Shown: positions 34,899 to 44,233, counted from the stretch's first letter. The stretch: DNA of 64,000 nucleotides from Paenibacillus pinistramenti (GCF_005869875.1 NZ_VAWG01000003.1:240723-304722); one strand, 5' to 3'. The notes: generated by a model from the sequence alone, not told the origin. Translations and numbers: made by a program.

Positions 34899-35432
34899 TT
34901 GAAAGAACAGCTTATAGAAGCTTGTGCGTCGGGGAGGATTACCGGCCGGCAGCTTGATCAAATACTGGAAACCTTGGCAAATGGACTGCTGCTGTATGAT
35001 GACGGGTCGGCAATTACGGCGGAGGATTTTCTCTCCCGGCTGGAATTCGGCATCAGCAGCCTTGAAGGCGCTGAACTGGCCGCTGTCCGGGCGTTCTACG
35101 AGCTTGCGGTCCGGCTCTGCCGGAGATTTCAGGACGAAGCCGGATATGGGACGCTTCAGGATTGTCTCAGCCTGCAGCTGGATTTGTGGAGGGCAGGGCT
35201 ATTGAAGCTGGAGGATTGGATCAGCTGGATGGAGCAGGCGGCGGACGGCGGGGCTGCCCTGCCGGAGTATGATTTTCCAAAGCTGCTGCAGCAGCCGGCG
35301 CTGCCGGAGGGCTTTATGATTCAGGATTTTCACGACCTGCTGCTTGACCTGCTGGAATCGCAGCCCGGCCAGCCCTGGGCGGTTCAGCAGCGCAATCAGC
35401 TGTATGAGCGGCTCGGTGTGGTTCTGCAGTAA
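34899..35432 (+). CDS. Hypothetical protein, helical
   Basis: 177 aa from a TTG at 34899 with GGAGGA seven bases upstream. The protein is acidic, Leu-rich and mostly helical, without a signal peptide, membrane helix or Cys-based site. I do not recognise the family. Near the start RITGRQLDQILETLANGLLL could form a helix-turn-helix-like pair, but the rest gives no support for DNA binding. Convergent with the ROK regulator, only five bases between stops. Confidence 0.7.
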   Translation: MKEQLIEACASGRITGRQLDQILETLANGLLLYDDGSAITAEDFLSRLEFGISSLEGAELAAVRAFYELAVRLCRRFQDEAGYGTLQDCLSLQLDLWRAGLLKLEDWISWMEQAADGGAALPEYDFPKLLQQPALPEGFMIQDFHDLLLDLLESQPGQPWAVQQRNQLYERLGVVLQ

Positions 35433-35437
35433 GCCGT

Positions 35438-36646
35438 TTATTCCAGAGACATCTGCTTAAACACGAGAAGCGCCGCTCCGGTCGATACCGCGTTCTCCTG
35501 CAGCATTTCGTTAACGAACAAAGGCTGATATTCGGGATAATAATAGATTTTGTCCTTTGCAGCCGAGATCACCTTGTCATAGTAACCGGGATGCGCGTGA
35601 ATCAGCGGCCCGCCCAATATTACCGCTTCCGGATGGAGAATATTAATCAGATTGGCTAGTCCGATGCCCAAATAGACAGCAGATTGCAGAAAGAGCTCCT
35701 CTACAAACCTGTTCCCCTGCCGGAGCGCTTCTGTCAGAGTGTCGAAGTTTATTTTGTCCGCCGGCATCTCCTTCTTCTCCGGGCCGTCCAGCCGGTTCAG
35801 GCCCAGCCTGCGCTGGGCCCGCACCTGCTTCTCCAATGCCTGAACCGAAGCGTAAGCCTCAAGCGCGCCGTAGTTGCCTGAATCGTGCAGCCGGTGGCCG
35901 TCTGTCTGAATGACCATCTGCCCGATCGAGCCTTCCCTGTCGACGGCGCCATGGACAATCTGGCCGCTGGACATCATGGCCGAACGAAGGCCGGTACCGG
36001 CATGCACATAAAGCATATCCTGGATGCGCTCATCGCGCAGCGCCCAGTGCTCGCCGATCAGGGCGGTATTTGCCCCATTTTCCAGCACAGCCTTAATCCC
36101 CGTTCTCTGCTCCAGCCAGCCGCATACCGGCAGGTTCTGCCATCCCTCAGCCGGAAAATGCTGCGGATTGATAAGGATCCCCTTCTGCCTGTCCAGCGGC
36201 CCAACCGCCCCGATTCCGATGCCTTCAACCCTGCTCTTGTCTATCCCCTGCTCCAGGAGCATGGAGCCGATACGCGCTGCAATCCGTTCCAGGAGATGCT
36301 CCGGCGTCATCGTTTCGTCCATCGTCCATCTGCTGAAGGCAAGCGGGTTCATATTCAGGTCATACAGGCCCAGCGAGGAATAAAGCCTTGATATTTCAAG
36401 ACCAAAAATAACTCTCCTCAGCGGATTGATCCGGTAAAGAATCGGCTTCCTGCCGCCGGTTGACTGCCCCAGGCCTGCTTCGATAATCCAGCCTTCGCGG
36501 ATAAGCTCCTCGAGCAGTCTTGTGAGGCTGCTTCCCGTCAGCTTGAACCTCTCCAGCAGCTCGGCTTTGGAAATATCTTTCTGCACCGCAATCCGGTCAT
36601 ACACCGCTCTTTTGACTGAAGACATGAAAGGGCCTGTTTTGTTCAT
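35438..36646 (-). CDS. ROK-family (NagC/XylR-like) transcriptional regulator with degenerate kinase domain
   Basis: 402 aa from the ATG at 36646 (GGAG six bases upstream; the ATG at 36658 has none). An N-terminal winged HTH (residues ~5-70, KAELLERFKLTGSSLTRLLEEL) precedes a ROK fold. The fold has lost key residues: the phosphate motif DIGGT reads EISRL, the catalytic Asp of ENDAN is Gly (ENGANTALIGE), and the zinc motif CxCGxxGC reads HxSGxxGA. It cannot be a kinase and probably senses a sugar. Its targets are unknown; it is divergent from the chromate transporter pair. Confidence 0.88.
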   Translation of the reverse strand: MNKTGPFMSSVKRAVYDRIAVQKDISKAELLERFKLTGSSLTRLLEELIREGWIIEAGLGQSTGGRKPILYRINPLRRVIFGLEISRLYSSLGLYDLNMNPLAFSRWTMDETMTPEHLLERIAARIGSMLLEQGIDKSRVEGIGIGAVGPLDRQKGILINPQHFPAEGWQNLPVCGWLEQRTGIKAVLENGANTALIGEHWALRDERIQDMLYVHAGTGLRSAMMSSGQIVHGAVDREGSIGQMVIQTDGHRLHDSGNYGALEAYASVQALEKQVRAQRRLGLNRLDGPEKKEMPADKINFDTLTEALRQGNRFVEELFLQSAVYLGIGLANLINILHPEAVILGGPLIHAHPGYYDKVISAAKDKIYYYPEYQPLFVNEMLQENAVSTGAALLVFKQMSLE

Positions 36647-36763
36647 ACACTGCTCCATTATTCTTATTATTCTTGTCGGATAACACCATTATAGAAGGTT
36701 GAATTCTAATTTGCCATATTCTCCTTAATATCAAAATAACAAAAAGAAGATTCCCGCGCCGTT

Positions 36764-36806
36764 AATTGCGCCAATTCCGATGCTAGAACCCCGATAAAGC
36801 GCAATT
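36764..36806. promoter_or_regulatory. Inverted repeat between the ROK regulator and chromate transporter genes
   Basis: AATTGCGC (36764-36771) and GCGCAATT (36799-36806) are perfect complements 27 bases apart. They could be paired operator halves for the ROK regulator or a hairpin. A weak TATACT -10 (36886-36891) for the chromate genes follows. Confidence 0.35.
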
Positions 36807-36926
36807 ATTTTCTACTTGGGCGCAGGTTCCGAACCCAAACTACAGCTGCTGGGCGAAAGTTAATACCATAATGGCAGAAAGGTGATATACTGAAAGCCGT
36901 GGACAAAACAGCCTGAGGTGAACAGC

Positions 36927-37562
36927 ATGGAGAATAAAATAACGCAGAAGCTGCTTCTGCTGGGTGAGTTATTCTGGGTCTTCTTCAAAATCGGCCCTTC
37001 CACCTTTGGCGGTGGATACGCCATGATGGCCGTCATCGAACAGGAAGTGGCCGGCAAACGAAAGTGGATGGACGAATCGGAAATGAGCGATCTGCTGTCT
37101 ATCGCCGGTTCAGCCCCGGGAGGCGTCGGCGTAAATGCTTCCGCTTTTATCGGCTACCGGCTCGGTAAAATCCCCGGTGCGGCTGCTGCCGTGCTCGGCA
37201 TCACTCTTCCGACCTTCTTGATTGTATATGTACTTAGCTTCTTCTACAGCTACCTGCAGGAGGTGCCCAAGGTGCAAGCCGCCATGAAGGGCATTAACGG
37301 TGCTGTGCTTGGTTTTATTGGTGCGGCTGCCTACAGAATGGCCAAATCGGCTCTGGTTGACTGGAGCACCCTGGCCGCTGCGGCCGGGTCACTTGCCGTC
37401 CTCCTTCTGACCGGCTGGAATCCCATCTTTATGATCCTGGCGGGGCTTGGCCTTGGAATCATCATTGTGCGGGCCAAGAAATGGCTCGGCTTAAAGGTGG
37501 TAACGGAGAAAACCTCATCGTCCGGCCAGGCTGAAACCGGCGTGATTGAATATTACATCTAG
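36927..37562 (+). CDS. Chromate transporter, first half-size subunit
   Basis: 211 aa from the ATG at 36927 (GAGG eight bases upstream). A single CHR domain with about five to six helices and the motif FFKIGPSTFGGGYAMMAVIEQE, followed by SIAGSAPGGVGVNASAFIGYRL. Half-size CHR proteins occur in Bacillota as adjacent pairs (ywrA/ywrB-like) that must combine to make a full transporter. They export chromate or take up a related oxyanion. The second half starts 12 bases downstream. Confidence 0.9.
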   Translation: MENKITQKLLLLGELFWVFFKIGPSTFGGGYAMMAVIEQEVAGKRKWMDESEMSDLLSIAGSAPGGVGVNASAFIGYRLGKIPGAAAAVLGITLPTFLIVYVLSFFYSYLQEVPKVQAAMKGINGAVLGFIGAAAYRMAKSALVDWSTLAAAAGSLAVLLLTGWNPIFMILAGLGLGIIIVRAKKWLGLKVVTEKTSSSGQAETGVIEYYI

Positions 37563-37573
37563 GGGTGGACATT

Positions 37574-38113
37574 GTGTTATTGTGGCAGCTGTTTGTATCC
37601 TTCCTCAAAATCGGATTTATGTCCTTCGGCGGCGGTTATGCCGTCATTTCCATGATTCAATATGAAACGAACCGGTTCGGCTGGGTCAGCGGGGAGGAGC
37701 TCCGCCAAGCAGTGTCGCTGTCCGGCATGTCGCCGGGTTCGATTGCAACCAACAGCGCGACGCTGATCGGTTACCGGGCAGCCGGGCTGCCTGGAGCGAT
37801 TGCGGCCACGACCGGCATCGTTCTGCCATCGCTGATCGTGGTTATCCTCATTGCGGCCTGCTTCTACAGGCTCCATTCCAGCTTCTGGGTGAAGTCCTCC
37901 TTCTACGGCTTACGGCCGATCATCACAGGGCTTATCGTCTATGCGGCCATCCATTTCGGTTTTCCGGACCGCAGTGCGGGCGCTATTTTTAACTGGACGA
38001 CCTTTGCAACGCTGCTGATCGGGGCCGCTTCCTTTGCCGCCGTCACCAAATATAAGATTCACCCCTTAAAAATCCTGTTCCTTTCCGCCTGTGCCGGAAT
38101 TATTCTCTTCTGA
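37574..38113 (+). CDS. Chromate transporter, second half-size subunit
   Basis: 179 aa. A GTG at 37574 was chosen because AGGGG lies eight bases upstream; an earlier in-frame GTG (37565) is inside that site. CHR domain with FLKIGFMSFGGGYAVISMIQYE and SLSGMSPGSIATNSATLIGYRAAG, mirroring the first subunit. Membrane topology is expected to be inverted relative to the partner, as in known short CHR pairs. Confidence 0.9.
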   Translation: MLLWQLFVSFLKIGFMSFGGGYAVISMIQYETNRFGWVSGEELRQAVSLSGMSPGSIATNSATLIGYRAAGLPGAIAATTGIVLPSLIVVILIAACFYRLHSSFWVKSSFYGLRPIITGLIVYAAIHFGFPDRSAGAIFNWTTFATLLIGAASFAAVTKYKIHPLKILFLSACAGIILF

Positions 38114-38173
38114 TCCCTAAAAAAACCTCCAAGACCGCTCTGCCCGCCGGGCATTGTACGCTCTTGAAGGTTT
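38113..38173 (-). terminator. Terminator of the deoD-pdp operon
   Basis: Minus strand AAACCTTCAAGA / TCTTGGAGGTTT stem with inner CCCGGCGGG, then seven T. It may also act on the convergent chromate operon. Confidence 0.8.
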
Positions 38174-38226
38174 AAGATACAGGGCTGCTTCCCGCCAGGG
38201 CCGCAGCCTCTTTCATTTTTATTCCG

Positions 38227-38271
38227 TCTTTGATTATTCAATCTTTGATTATTCAGTCTTTGATTATTCAA
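38227..38271. repeat. Three 15-base tandem repeats at the end of pdp
   Basis: TCTTTGATTATTCAA at 38227-38241, 38242-38256 (one difference) and 38257-38271. The last copy contains the pdp stop codon (38264-38266), so the duplication copied the stop region beyond the gene. Confidence 0.9.
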
Positions 38272-39565
38272 TCACGATGCCATGCACCAGCACAGGAGCC
38301 TCGGCATGGTCTGCGATGCGGATGCATTCGTAGATTTTCGCTGTTACGGCTTCAACATCCTCGTTATTGGCATGAATCGTCACCAGCGAATCGCCCGCTT
38401 TGACGGGGTCGCCGATCTTCTTGTTCAGCATCAGGCCTACCGCGAGATCAATCTCCGATTCCTTCGTTGCCCGGCCTGCCCCAAGCCACATCGCAGCCGT
38501 TCCGATTCCGTCCGCAATAATCTCGGCCACGACGCCGTCCGTTTTGGCCGGCACCTCAATCTTGTATGCGGCCTGCGGCAGCTTCTCCGGATGGTCGACA
38601 ACCGACGGATCGCCGCCCTGGTTGGCGATAAACTGCTTGAACTTCTCCAGCGCCGCGCCGCTGCGGATCGCTTCGCGCAGCTTCTCCTCCGCTTCTTCAA
38701 GCGATGAAGCCTTGCCCGCCAAGTATACCATTTGGCGTCCCAAAGCCAGGCACAGCTCCTCCAGGTCCGCCGGCCCCTGCCCTTTCAGCGCGTCAATGGC
38801 TTCCTGCACCTCAAGCGCGTTGCCGATTGCGCAGCCCAGCGGCTGGCTCATGTCGGAGATAACTGCCATCGTCTTGCGGCCGACATTGTTGCCGATCCGC
38901 ACCATCGCCTGCGCAAGCTCTGCAGCATCCTCCGCCGTCTTCATAAAGGCGCCTGAGCCGGTTTTGACATCCAGCACAATTGCGTCGGAGCCTGCGGCAA
39001 TCTTCTTGCTCATGATAGAGCTTGCGATCAGCGGAATCGAGTTCACGGTTGCCGTTACGTCCCGCAGCGCGTACAGCTTTTTATCCGCAGGGGTAAGGTT
39101 GCCTGACTGGCCGACGACAGCAATTTTAAACCGGTTGACCAGATCCGCAAATTCCTGCGTGCTGATCTCCGTATGGAAGCCCGGGATGGACTCCAGCTTA
39201 TCAATGGTTCCGCCGGTATGGCCAAGGCCGCGCCCGGACATTTTGGCAACCGGAATATCCAGCGCCGCCACCAGGGGCGCCAGCACCAGGGTGGTTGTAT
39301 CTCCTACGCCACCGGTGGAATGCTTATCCACCTTAATGCCCTCGATCGATGAAAGGTCGATCACATCACCGGAATTGACCATCGCCATGGTCAGATCGGC
39401 GCGCTCCCGCTCGTTCATGTCCTGGAAGAAGATCGCCATGGCCAGCGCGCTAACCTGGTAATCCGGGATCTCTCCCCGGGTGTAGCCTTCAATAATATAG
39501 TTGATTTCTTCCGTCAGCAGCTCGCCGCCATCCCGTTTCTTCTCAATTAAATCCACCATTCTCAT
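38264..39565 (-). CDS. pdp: Pyrimidine-nucleoside phosphorylase
   Basis: 433 aa, the normal length. Thymidine/pyrimidine phosphorylase signature [20 protein letters not shown] near residue 110, with phosphate-binding [12 protein letters not shown] near 82. Active-site residues lie in [26 protein letters not shown]. The C-terminal PYNP domain follows. It splits uridine, thymidine and deoxyuridine with phosphate, releasing ribose-1-phosphates for salvage. It lies 38 bases after deoD in the same direction, forming a nucleoside salvage operon. Confidence 0.95.
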   Translation of the reverse strand: MRMVDLIEKKRDGGELLTEEINYIIEGYTRGEIPDYQVSALAMAIFFQDMNERERADLTMAMVNSGDVIDLSSIEGIKVDKHSTGGVGDTTTLVLAPLVAALDIPVAKMSGRGLGHTGGTIDKLESIPGFHTEISTQEFADLVNRFKIAVVGQSGNLTPADKKLYALRDVTATVNSIPLIASSIMSKKIAAGSDAIVLDVKTGSGAFMKTAEDAAELAQAMVRIGNNVGRKTMAVISDMSQPLGCAIGNALEVQEAIDALKGQGPADLEELCLALGRQMVYLAGKASSLEEAEEKLREAIRSGAALEKFKQFIANQGGDPSVVDHPEKLPQAAYKIEVPAKTDGVVAEIIADGIGTAAMWLGAGRATKESEIDLAVGLMLNKKIGDPVKAGDSLVTIHANNEDVEAVTAKIYECIRIADHAEAPVLVHGIVIE

Positions 39566-39603
39566 CGCGCCTGTCCCCGCTTTCTTAAATTACTCCGTCC
39601 CGC

Positions 39604-40311
39604 CTACAGATGAACGGCCGTGTCCAGCGCCACTTCCATCATCTCTTTAAAAGTAGTCTGGCGTTCCTCGGAGGTGGTTTCTTCACCTGTAATCAAATGG
39701 TCGCTGACCGTCAGGATCGTCAACGCCTTAACGCCATATTTGGCAGCCAGCGTATAGAGCGCGGTTGTCTCCATCTCCACGCCGAGCACGCCGTATTTCA
39801 TCAGCAGCTCGCTTACAGAGGTGTCATCACGGTAGAACATGTCCGAGCTGAAAATATTGCCGACATGCATCTTGAGCCCCTTCTCCACGCCGCGCTCGTA
39901 AGCCGATTTCAGCAGCTCAAAGCTCGCAATCGGAGCAAAATCATACCCGCCGAACACATGCCGGTTCATGCTGGAATCCGTGCAGGCGGCCTGGGCCAGA
40001 ATAACGTCCCGCACACGGACATGCTCCTGCATGCCGCCGCAGGTACCGACACGGATCAGATTCTTGACGCCGTATTCGCGGATCAGCTCGTTAACATAGA
40101 TCGCAATGGATGGAGTTCCCATGCCCGTTCCCTGCACAGACACTCTTGTTCCCTGATAAGTTCCCGTGAAACCAAGCATGCCGCGGACTTCATTGTAGCA
40201 GGTCACATCCGTCAAATACGTTTCAGCGATAAATTTGGCGCGGAGCGGATCTCCTGGCAGCAGGATCGTCTCCGCAATATCTCCCGGCTTGGCCGCGATA
40301 TGTACACTCAT
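39604..40311 (-). CDS. deoD: Purine nucleoside phosphorylase, DeoD type
   Basis: 235 aa, as for hexameric DeoD. Motifs: [26 protein letters not shown] at the start (only part quoted by family), [15 protein letters not shown] near 66, RVGTCGG near 87 for phosphate binding, [13 protein letters not shown] near 178 for ribose binding and TVSDHL with catalytic Asp near 203. Releases purine bases from (deoxy)nucleosides. AAAGGAGAT lies before the ATG. First gene of the operon with pdp. Confidence 0.95.
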   Translation of the reverse strand: MSVHIAAKPGDIAETILLPGDPLRAKFIAETYLTDVTCYNEVRGMLGFTGTYQGTRVSVQGTGMGTPSIAIYVNELIREYGVKNLIRVGTCGGMQEHVRVRDVILAQAACTDSSMNRHVFGGYDFAPIASFELLKSAYERGVEKGLKMHVGNIFSSDMFYRDDTSVSELLMKYGVLGVEMETTALYTLAAKYGVKALTILTVSDHLITGEETTSEERQTTFKEMMEVALDTAVHL

Positions 40312-40739
40312 CTTATTGATCTCCTTTTGCTCGTAAAATAAATAATGGCCGGAATCACGTGATCGGATACCCGGCTGGGCCTTATGAGAGCATGAAGACC
40401 AGGATACCCAGGCCTTGTTGAAACCTGCGGCAAGCCCCTGTTATTCTGTGCACCCATCGGCTCTTCTATTATATAAGAAGAAAATGAAAAAAAACAGAAC
40501 CGCCCCCGCCGAGACTAATCCGGAAGAGCGGATGTCGCGGACGCTGCGGCCCAGACTGTCCTCTCCATAAGCATATCCCATGATTTCCTGTCAGCGGACG
40601 ATTTGTTTCATGTTACAATAGATGTTAGGCTAACCAGCCTGCTGTTCATCAGCAGAAGAAGCATATAAGCATAGAAACATAGAAGTCATTGAACCAGAGA
40701 TGGCCTAGAAGCAGAAATGGCCTAGAAGCAGGAGAAATT
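40312..40739. other. Intergenic region between deoD and the alpha/beta hydrolase gene
   Basis: 428 bases without a supported gene. A minus-strand TATAAT (40473-40468) with TGTTTT 17 bases upstream is a plausible deoD promoter, leaving a leader of about 150 bases. Near the other end, a 17-base unit ending TGGCCTAGAAGCAG is repeated in tandem (40698-40714, 40715-40731); its second copy runs into the ribosome site of the hydrolase gene. Confidence 0.5.
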
Positions 40740-43034
40740 ATGGACATTCAATTTGAACCCTTATACCCAGAAATCCCCCTTATTAAACCGCCGCTCAGAC
40801 AGCGGCTGAGGACCCGCATTGCCGCAACCTACCGCTATGATACCTTCATCTGGCAGGCTGCATTATTCGGCCTTTGGGCCGTGGTGCTGGCCGCATTTAC
40901 GTTAACCGCGCTCGGGCTGCCTACCGGCCGCGGAACGGGCTTTGACGTGCTGGTCTTTGCGGCCGGCGGCACGCTGGCCATGGCCCTGTCGGCCAATGTG
41001 CTGGCCGTGCTGCTGGCGCTGGCCGGCCTGAAGCTGCCCCGGCTGTTCACCGGGGCATGGCTCTATTCGGCCGGCGCCGTCTTGACCATCTTCCGCTACT
41101 CAGGCGCAAGATGGGACGTTTCGGCTGCGGCGGCTGTATTCGCCGCCTGCGCAGGCACTTTAGCCGGCCTGGCCGCCGGCTTTCTCTTCAAGCCGCGCGC
41201 GGCGTGGTCGCGCAGGCTTGCCGGCTTTCTGCTGCCGGCGGCCGCCTGCGCAGCGCTTGTGTATCTGCCGCTGCACAGCGGCGGCAGCGAGCCGCTGGCG
41301 GCAAAGCCGGCGGCAGGCCCGGCGGCGGCCATCAGCGCCGGCAATCCCGGGCTGCCCGGTGCCGTCTCTTACCGCTCCTTCACTTATGGCAGCGGCACCG
41401 ATCTGCACCGGAGCGAGTTCGGCGAGGATGCCGGTCTTCGGTCCGTCTCAGTGGACGGCTCGAAGATCCTTACGAACTGGTCCGATGCCCGGACCTCGTT
41501 CTGGGGCTTTGACTCCAAATCGCTGCCCCTGAACGGCAGAGTCTGGATGCCGGAAGGCAGCGGCCCTTTTCCGCTTATTCTCATCGTCCACGGCAATCAT
41601 TTAATGGAGGATTACTCCGATGAAGGATACGCTTATCTGGGCGAGCTGCTTGCCAGCCGGGGATTTATCGCTATCTCCGTCGATGAGAATTTCTTCAATT
41701 ACTCCGCCTGGACCGGCATCCCCGGCAATGACATGAAAGCCCGGGCCTGGCTGCTGCTGAAGCATCTTCAGCAGATCAGCCAGTTTGCCGCGGACAGCAG
41801 CACACCTTTTTACAATAAAGTCGATTTTGACCGGATCGGCCTGATCGGCCATTCGCGCGGCGGCCAGGCTGTGGCGATGGCGGCGGACCCGCTCCGCTGG
41901 TTTCAGCGCGGGGACTCGCTCGAAGATCTCGACAAATACCATATCGTCAGCGTGGCTGCGATAGCGCCTACCGATAAGAAGGTGGACAATAACCTGGCGC
42001 GTCTCAGCAACGTCAATTATTTCTCCCTGCAGGGCGCCCAGGATGGGGATGTCAGTGATTTCTACGGCGACCGGCAGTACAGCCGGGCCACCTTCGATAA
42101 AGGCAGCTCCGCCTTTAAGGCGACTTTATACGTCGACGGAGCGAATCACAGCCAGTTTAATACAAGCTGGGGCCATTATGATGCAAGCTTCCCGACCGGA
42201 ATTCTGCTCAGCAGAAGCCGGATTATGAATGAGGAGAGCCAGCGCCAGATCGCCAAGGTTTATGTATCCGCCTTTATGGAAGCTACCCTGCACGGCAAGA
42301 CTGAATATACCGAACTGTTCCGGGATTACCGCTCAGGACTCGATTGGCTGCCGGCTACGTCTTACTTCAGCCGTTATGAAGACGGGCATCTCACGCTCCT
42401 GGCTGACTATGAAGAGGATTACAACGTAAACACGATCCGGGGCGGGGGAACTGCAGAAGCCAGCGGTGTTAAACTGAGCGAGGAGCAGGTCCGTGACCGG
42501 GAGAACAGTGTCAAAACAGAACGCGGAGCCGTCCTGGAGTGGCAGGCACCTTCCGGTGCGGACAGCACGGATACAGAAGTGCCGGCATACAAGCTGACGC
42601 TGCGCACCTCCGGCAACAGCAGCCAGTTTAACTATGCGCTGTCCCATGCGGCGGGACTGTCTTTCTCCATGGCCAACTTGAACTATCAGCTTGAGGAGGA
42701 CAAAGATACAGCGGCGGCCAAAGTCCCCGATCTTACCCTGGAGCTCGAAAGCTCTGACGGCGCCAAAGCCCGCCTTCCATTATCAGAATTTATGACGGCC
42801 GAGCCTCTGCCGGTCAGCAAATTTACGATAAATCCGTGGCTGGACGACAAAATTGAAGACGGCAAATACCAGCAGCATACGGAGACGATTTTTCAGACCT
42901 ACCGGCTCGATTTTGACAGATTCACGGAGCAGAACCCGGCGTTTCAGCCTTCGAAATTATCTTCAATTACCTTCTACCTGAACGGAGGACCGGGGAAAAT
43001 CATGCTCAGCACGATCGGCGTCTACGCTGAATAA
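40740..43034 (+). CDS. Membrane-anchored alpha/beta hydrolase
   Basis: 764 aa from the ATG at 40740 (GGAG five bases upstream). Residues ~38-185 contain about four to five membrane helices in a very GC-rich, Ala/Leu-rich part. An outside alpha/beta hydrolase domain follows: oxyanion segment ILIVHGNH near 282, nucleophile Ser372 in GHSRGGQA and catalytic His470 in DGANHSQF. The last ~220 residues are a beta-rich domain. The layout resembles large dienelactone-hydrolase/PET-hydrolase-like esterases, here tethered to the membrane. Substrate unknown. Convergent with the LysR gene. Confidence 0.82.
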   Translation: MDIQFEPLYPEIPLIKPPLRQRLRTRIAATYRYDTFIWQAALFGLWAVVLAAFTLTALGLPTGRGTGFDVLVFAAGGTLAMALSANVLAVLLALAGLKLPRLFTGAWLYSAGAVLTIFRYSGARWDVSAAAAVFAACAGTLAGLAAGFLFKPRAAWSRRLAGFLLPAAACAALVYLPLHSGGSEPLAAKPAAGPAAAISAGNPGLPGAVSYRSFTYGSGTDLHRSEFGEDAGLRSVSVDGSKILTNWSDARTSFWGFDSKSLPLNGRVWMPEGSGPFPLILIVHGNHLMEDYSDEGYAYLGELLASRGFIAISVDENFFNYSAWTGIPGNDMKARAWLLLKHLQQISQFAADSSTPFYNKVDFDRIGLIGHSRGGQAVAMAADPLRWFQRGDSLEDLDKYHIVSVAAIAPTDKKVDNNLARLSNVNYFSLQGAQDGDVSDFYGDRQYSRATFDKGSSAFKATLYVDGANHSQFNTSWGHYDASFPTGILLSRSRIMNEESQRQIAKVYVSAFMEATLHGKTEYTELFRDYRSGLDWLPATSYFSRYEDGHLTLLADYEEDYNVNTIRGGGTAEASGVKLSEEQVRDRENSVKTERGAVLEWQAPSGADSTDTEVPAYKLTLRTSGNSSQFNYALSHAAGLSFSMANLNYQLEEDKDTAAAKVPDLTLELESSDGAKARLPLSEFMTAEPLPVSKFTINPWLDDKIEDGKYQQHTETIFQTYRLDFDRFTEQNPAFQPSKLSSITFYLNGGPGKIMLSTIGVYAE

Positions 43035-43081
43035 GAAAAGCGCGCCGCCCCGGCGCCGGCTGAAGCTGAAATTGAACTTGT

Positions 43082-44029
43082 TCAAGCCAAGCTTCTTATC
43101 CATTCGGACAGCTCTGCTGTAATCCCGGCCCCCGGCTCTCCGGCATGCGCCAATAATCCCATAGTAAAAGATTGAACAGGCAGTGTCTCCCCAAGCGGGA
43201 GCACTGCTATTTCTTTGTCTGCCCTTTCTGAGTCAAAGTCTAGATTCAAGTCCAAGTTCAGATCCAAGTCCAGGTCCAGACCCTCGGCTGCCCTCTTGGC
43301 AGCGAAAGCGGCGCCCATACCCAGCTTGACGGCCTGCACCGCGGCTGTGAAGGAAGATACGGCCGTCATGCTCAGCAGCCCGATCCGGTGCTCCTTCGTC
43401 CAGGACGAAACAGCCGCCTTCAGGCAGGCGGAGCCCTCATAGCTGATAAACCTTTCCTGCCTGATCTCGTCAGCGGTCAAGCCGCCCCCCCCGGCCCATT
43501 TATGATGCCTGCTGCAGATGATGACAAGCTCATCCTCAAACAGGGCTTCGAACCGGCCCTGCAGCCTGCCCGCTGCGCTCTGCTCCATCAGGACTGCGTC
43601 GAGCAGACCTTCGCTGAACAGGGAAGCCAATTCGGATTCCGCTCCAAAGCGGACCTCAATCCGCAGCTCCGGATAAGCCTGTTCAAGTCTCCGGACACCG
43701 CGCAGCAGCAGCGGCGCATAAGCATCCTCAGCTCCCAGCCTGATCAGGCCGGCCCCCGGCTTCTTAAACTGCTCCAGCATTCTTTCGGCTTCCCCAAGAA
43801 GAGCGGTCATTTTCTGCGCGTACGGGTAGAGGGCTTTCCCGGCTTCACTCAGCCAGACCCGCCCGCCTCTGGTTTGGTAGAGGGTGACTCCGAGCTCCTC
43901 CTCCAGGCTTTTCATATGAAAAGTGACCGTCGGCTGCTTCATTTGCAGTTCATGGGCAACCTCCGTAACCTTCTTAAACTTCTCTATGTACACTAGAATT
44001 TGCAATTTTATTAAATTCAAGGAATCCAC
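43082..44029 (-). CDS. LysR family transcriptional regulator with Leu-Asp repeat
   Basis: 315 aa. N-terminal LysR winged HTH (residues ~1-60: LQILVYIEKFKKVTEVAHEL, KQPTVTFHMKSLEEELGVTLYQ) and a periplasmic-binding-like effector domain from ~90. In the effector domain (about residues 250-266) a run of alternating Leu and Asp/Asn, encoded by imperfect GTCCAG-type hexanucleotide repeats at 43231-43281, interrupts the usual sequence. An inverted repeat at 44080 may be its own operator. The target is not evident; the divergent neighbour is pstS. Confidence 0.88.
   Translation of the reverse strand: MDSLNLIKLQILVYIEKFKKVTEVAHELQMKQPTVTFHMKSLEEELGVTLYQTRGGRVWLSEAGKALYPYAQKMTALLGEAERMLEQFKKPGAGLIRLGAEDAYAPLLLRGVRRLEQAYPELRIEVRFGAESELASLFSEGLLDAVLMEQSAAGRLQGRFEALFEDELVIICSRHHKWAGGGGLTADEIRQERFISYEGSACLKAAVSSWTKEHRIGLLSMTAVSSFTAAVQAVKLGMGAAFAAKRAAEGLDLDLDLNLDLNLDFDSERADKEIAVLPLGETLPVQSFTMGLLAHAGEPGAGITAELSEWIRSLA
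43231..43281 (-). repeat. Hexanucleotide microsatellite inside the LysR gene
   Basis: Imperfect repeats of a six-base unit (GTCCAG/ATCCAA/GTTCAG on the plus strand) encode about eight Leu-Asp or Leu-Asn pairs. The frame is kept. Confidence 0.8.
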
Positions 44030-44079
44030 CCCTCTCTTTATCCTCTTCCTCTACGGCTCTTTCTATAGTATACATTTTT

Positions 44080-44095
44080 TCTATAATCCCATAGA
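44080..44095. promoter_or_regulatory. Candidate LysR operator
   Basis: TCTAT-N6-ATAGA (TCTATAATCCCATAGA), an interrupted palindrome of the T-N11-A kind, 51 bases before the LysR start. A short CTATAG lies close by at 44062. Confidence 0.45.
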
Positions 44096-44111
44096 TAAAA
44101 TAGAAGTATTT

Positions 44112-44165
44112 TTATTATTGATTTTACATTTAGCTGACTTCTGTCAAACGAACGATTTCTATAAT
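44112..44165 (+). promoter_or_regulatory. pstS promoter with degenerate PhoP-like repeats
   Basis: TATAAT at 44160-44165. Upstream, TTATTA (44112), TTTACA (44123) and CTGACT (44134) lie at exact 11-base steps, the last ending 20 bases before the -10, the same distance as in the ppk promoter. Only the middle repeat matches well, so PhoP control is plausible but not shown. Confidence 0.45.
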
Positions 44166-44233
44166 GAAAATATCGATGAGGACAAGAGAACTCTATCGAG
44201 AAAATAAATACAAGTATGGGGGAATCCTAAGTC

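Noticed and set aside
34674..34961. Minus-strand open frame of 95 codons upstream of the hypothetical gene at 34899
   Set aside because: It overlaps the start and ribosome site of the plus-strand gene, has no ribosome site of its own, and its composition is not protein-like. The 50-residue frame at 34525-34677 is better supported.
38227..38271. CRISPR-like short repeats
   Set aside because: The units are directly adjacent with no spacers and only 15 bases long; no cas genes are present.
38400..39461. Long open frame antisense to pdp (353 codons)
   Set aside because: The sense strand encodes a complete pyrimidine-nucleoside phosphorylase. The antisense product is a Ser/Ala/Pro-rich mirror of it.
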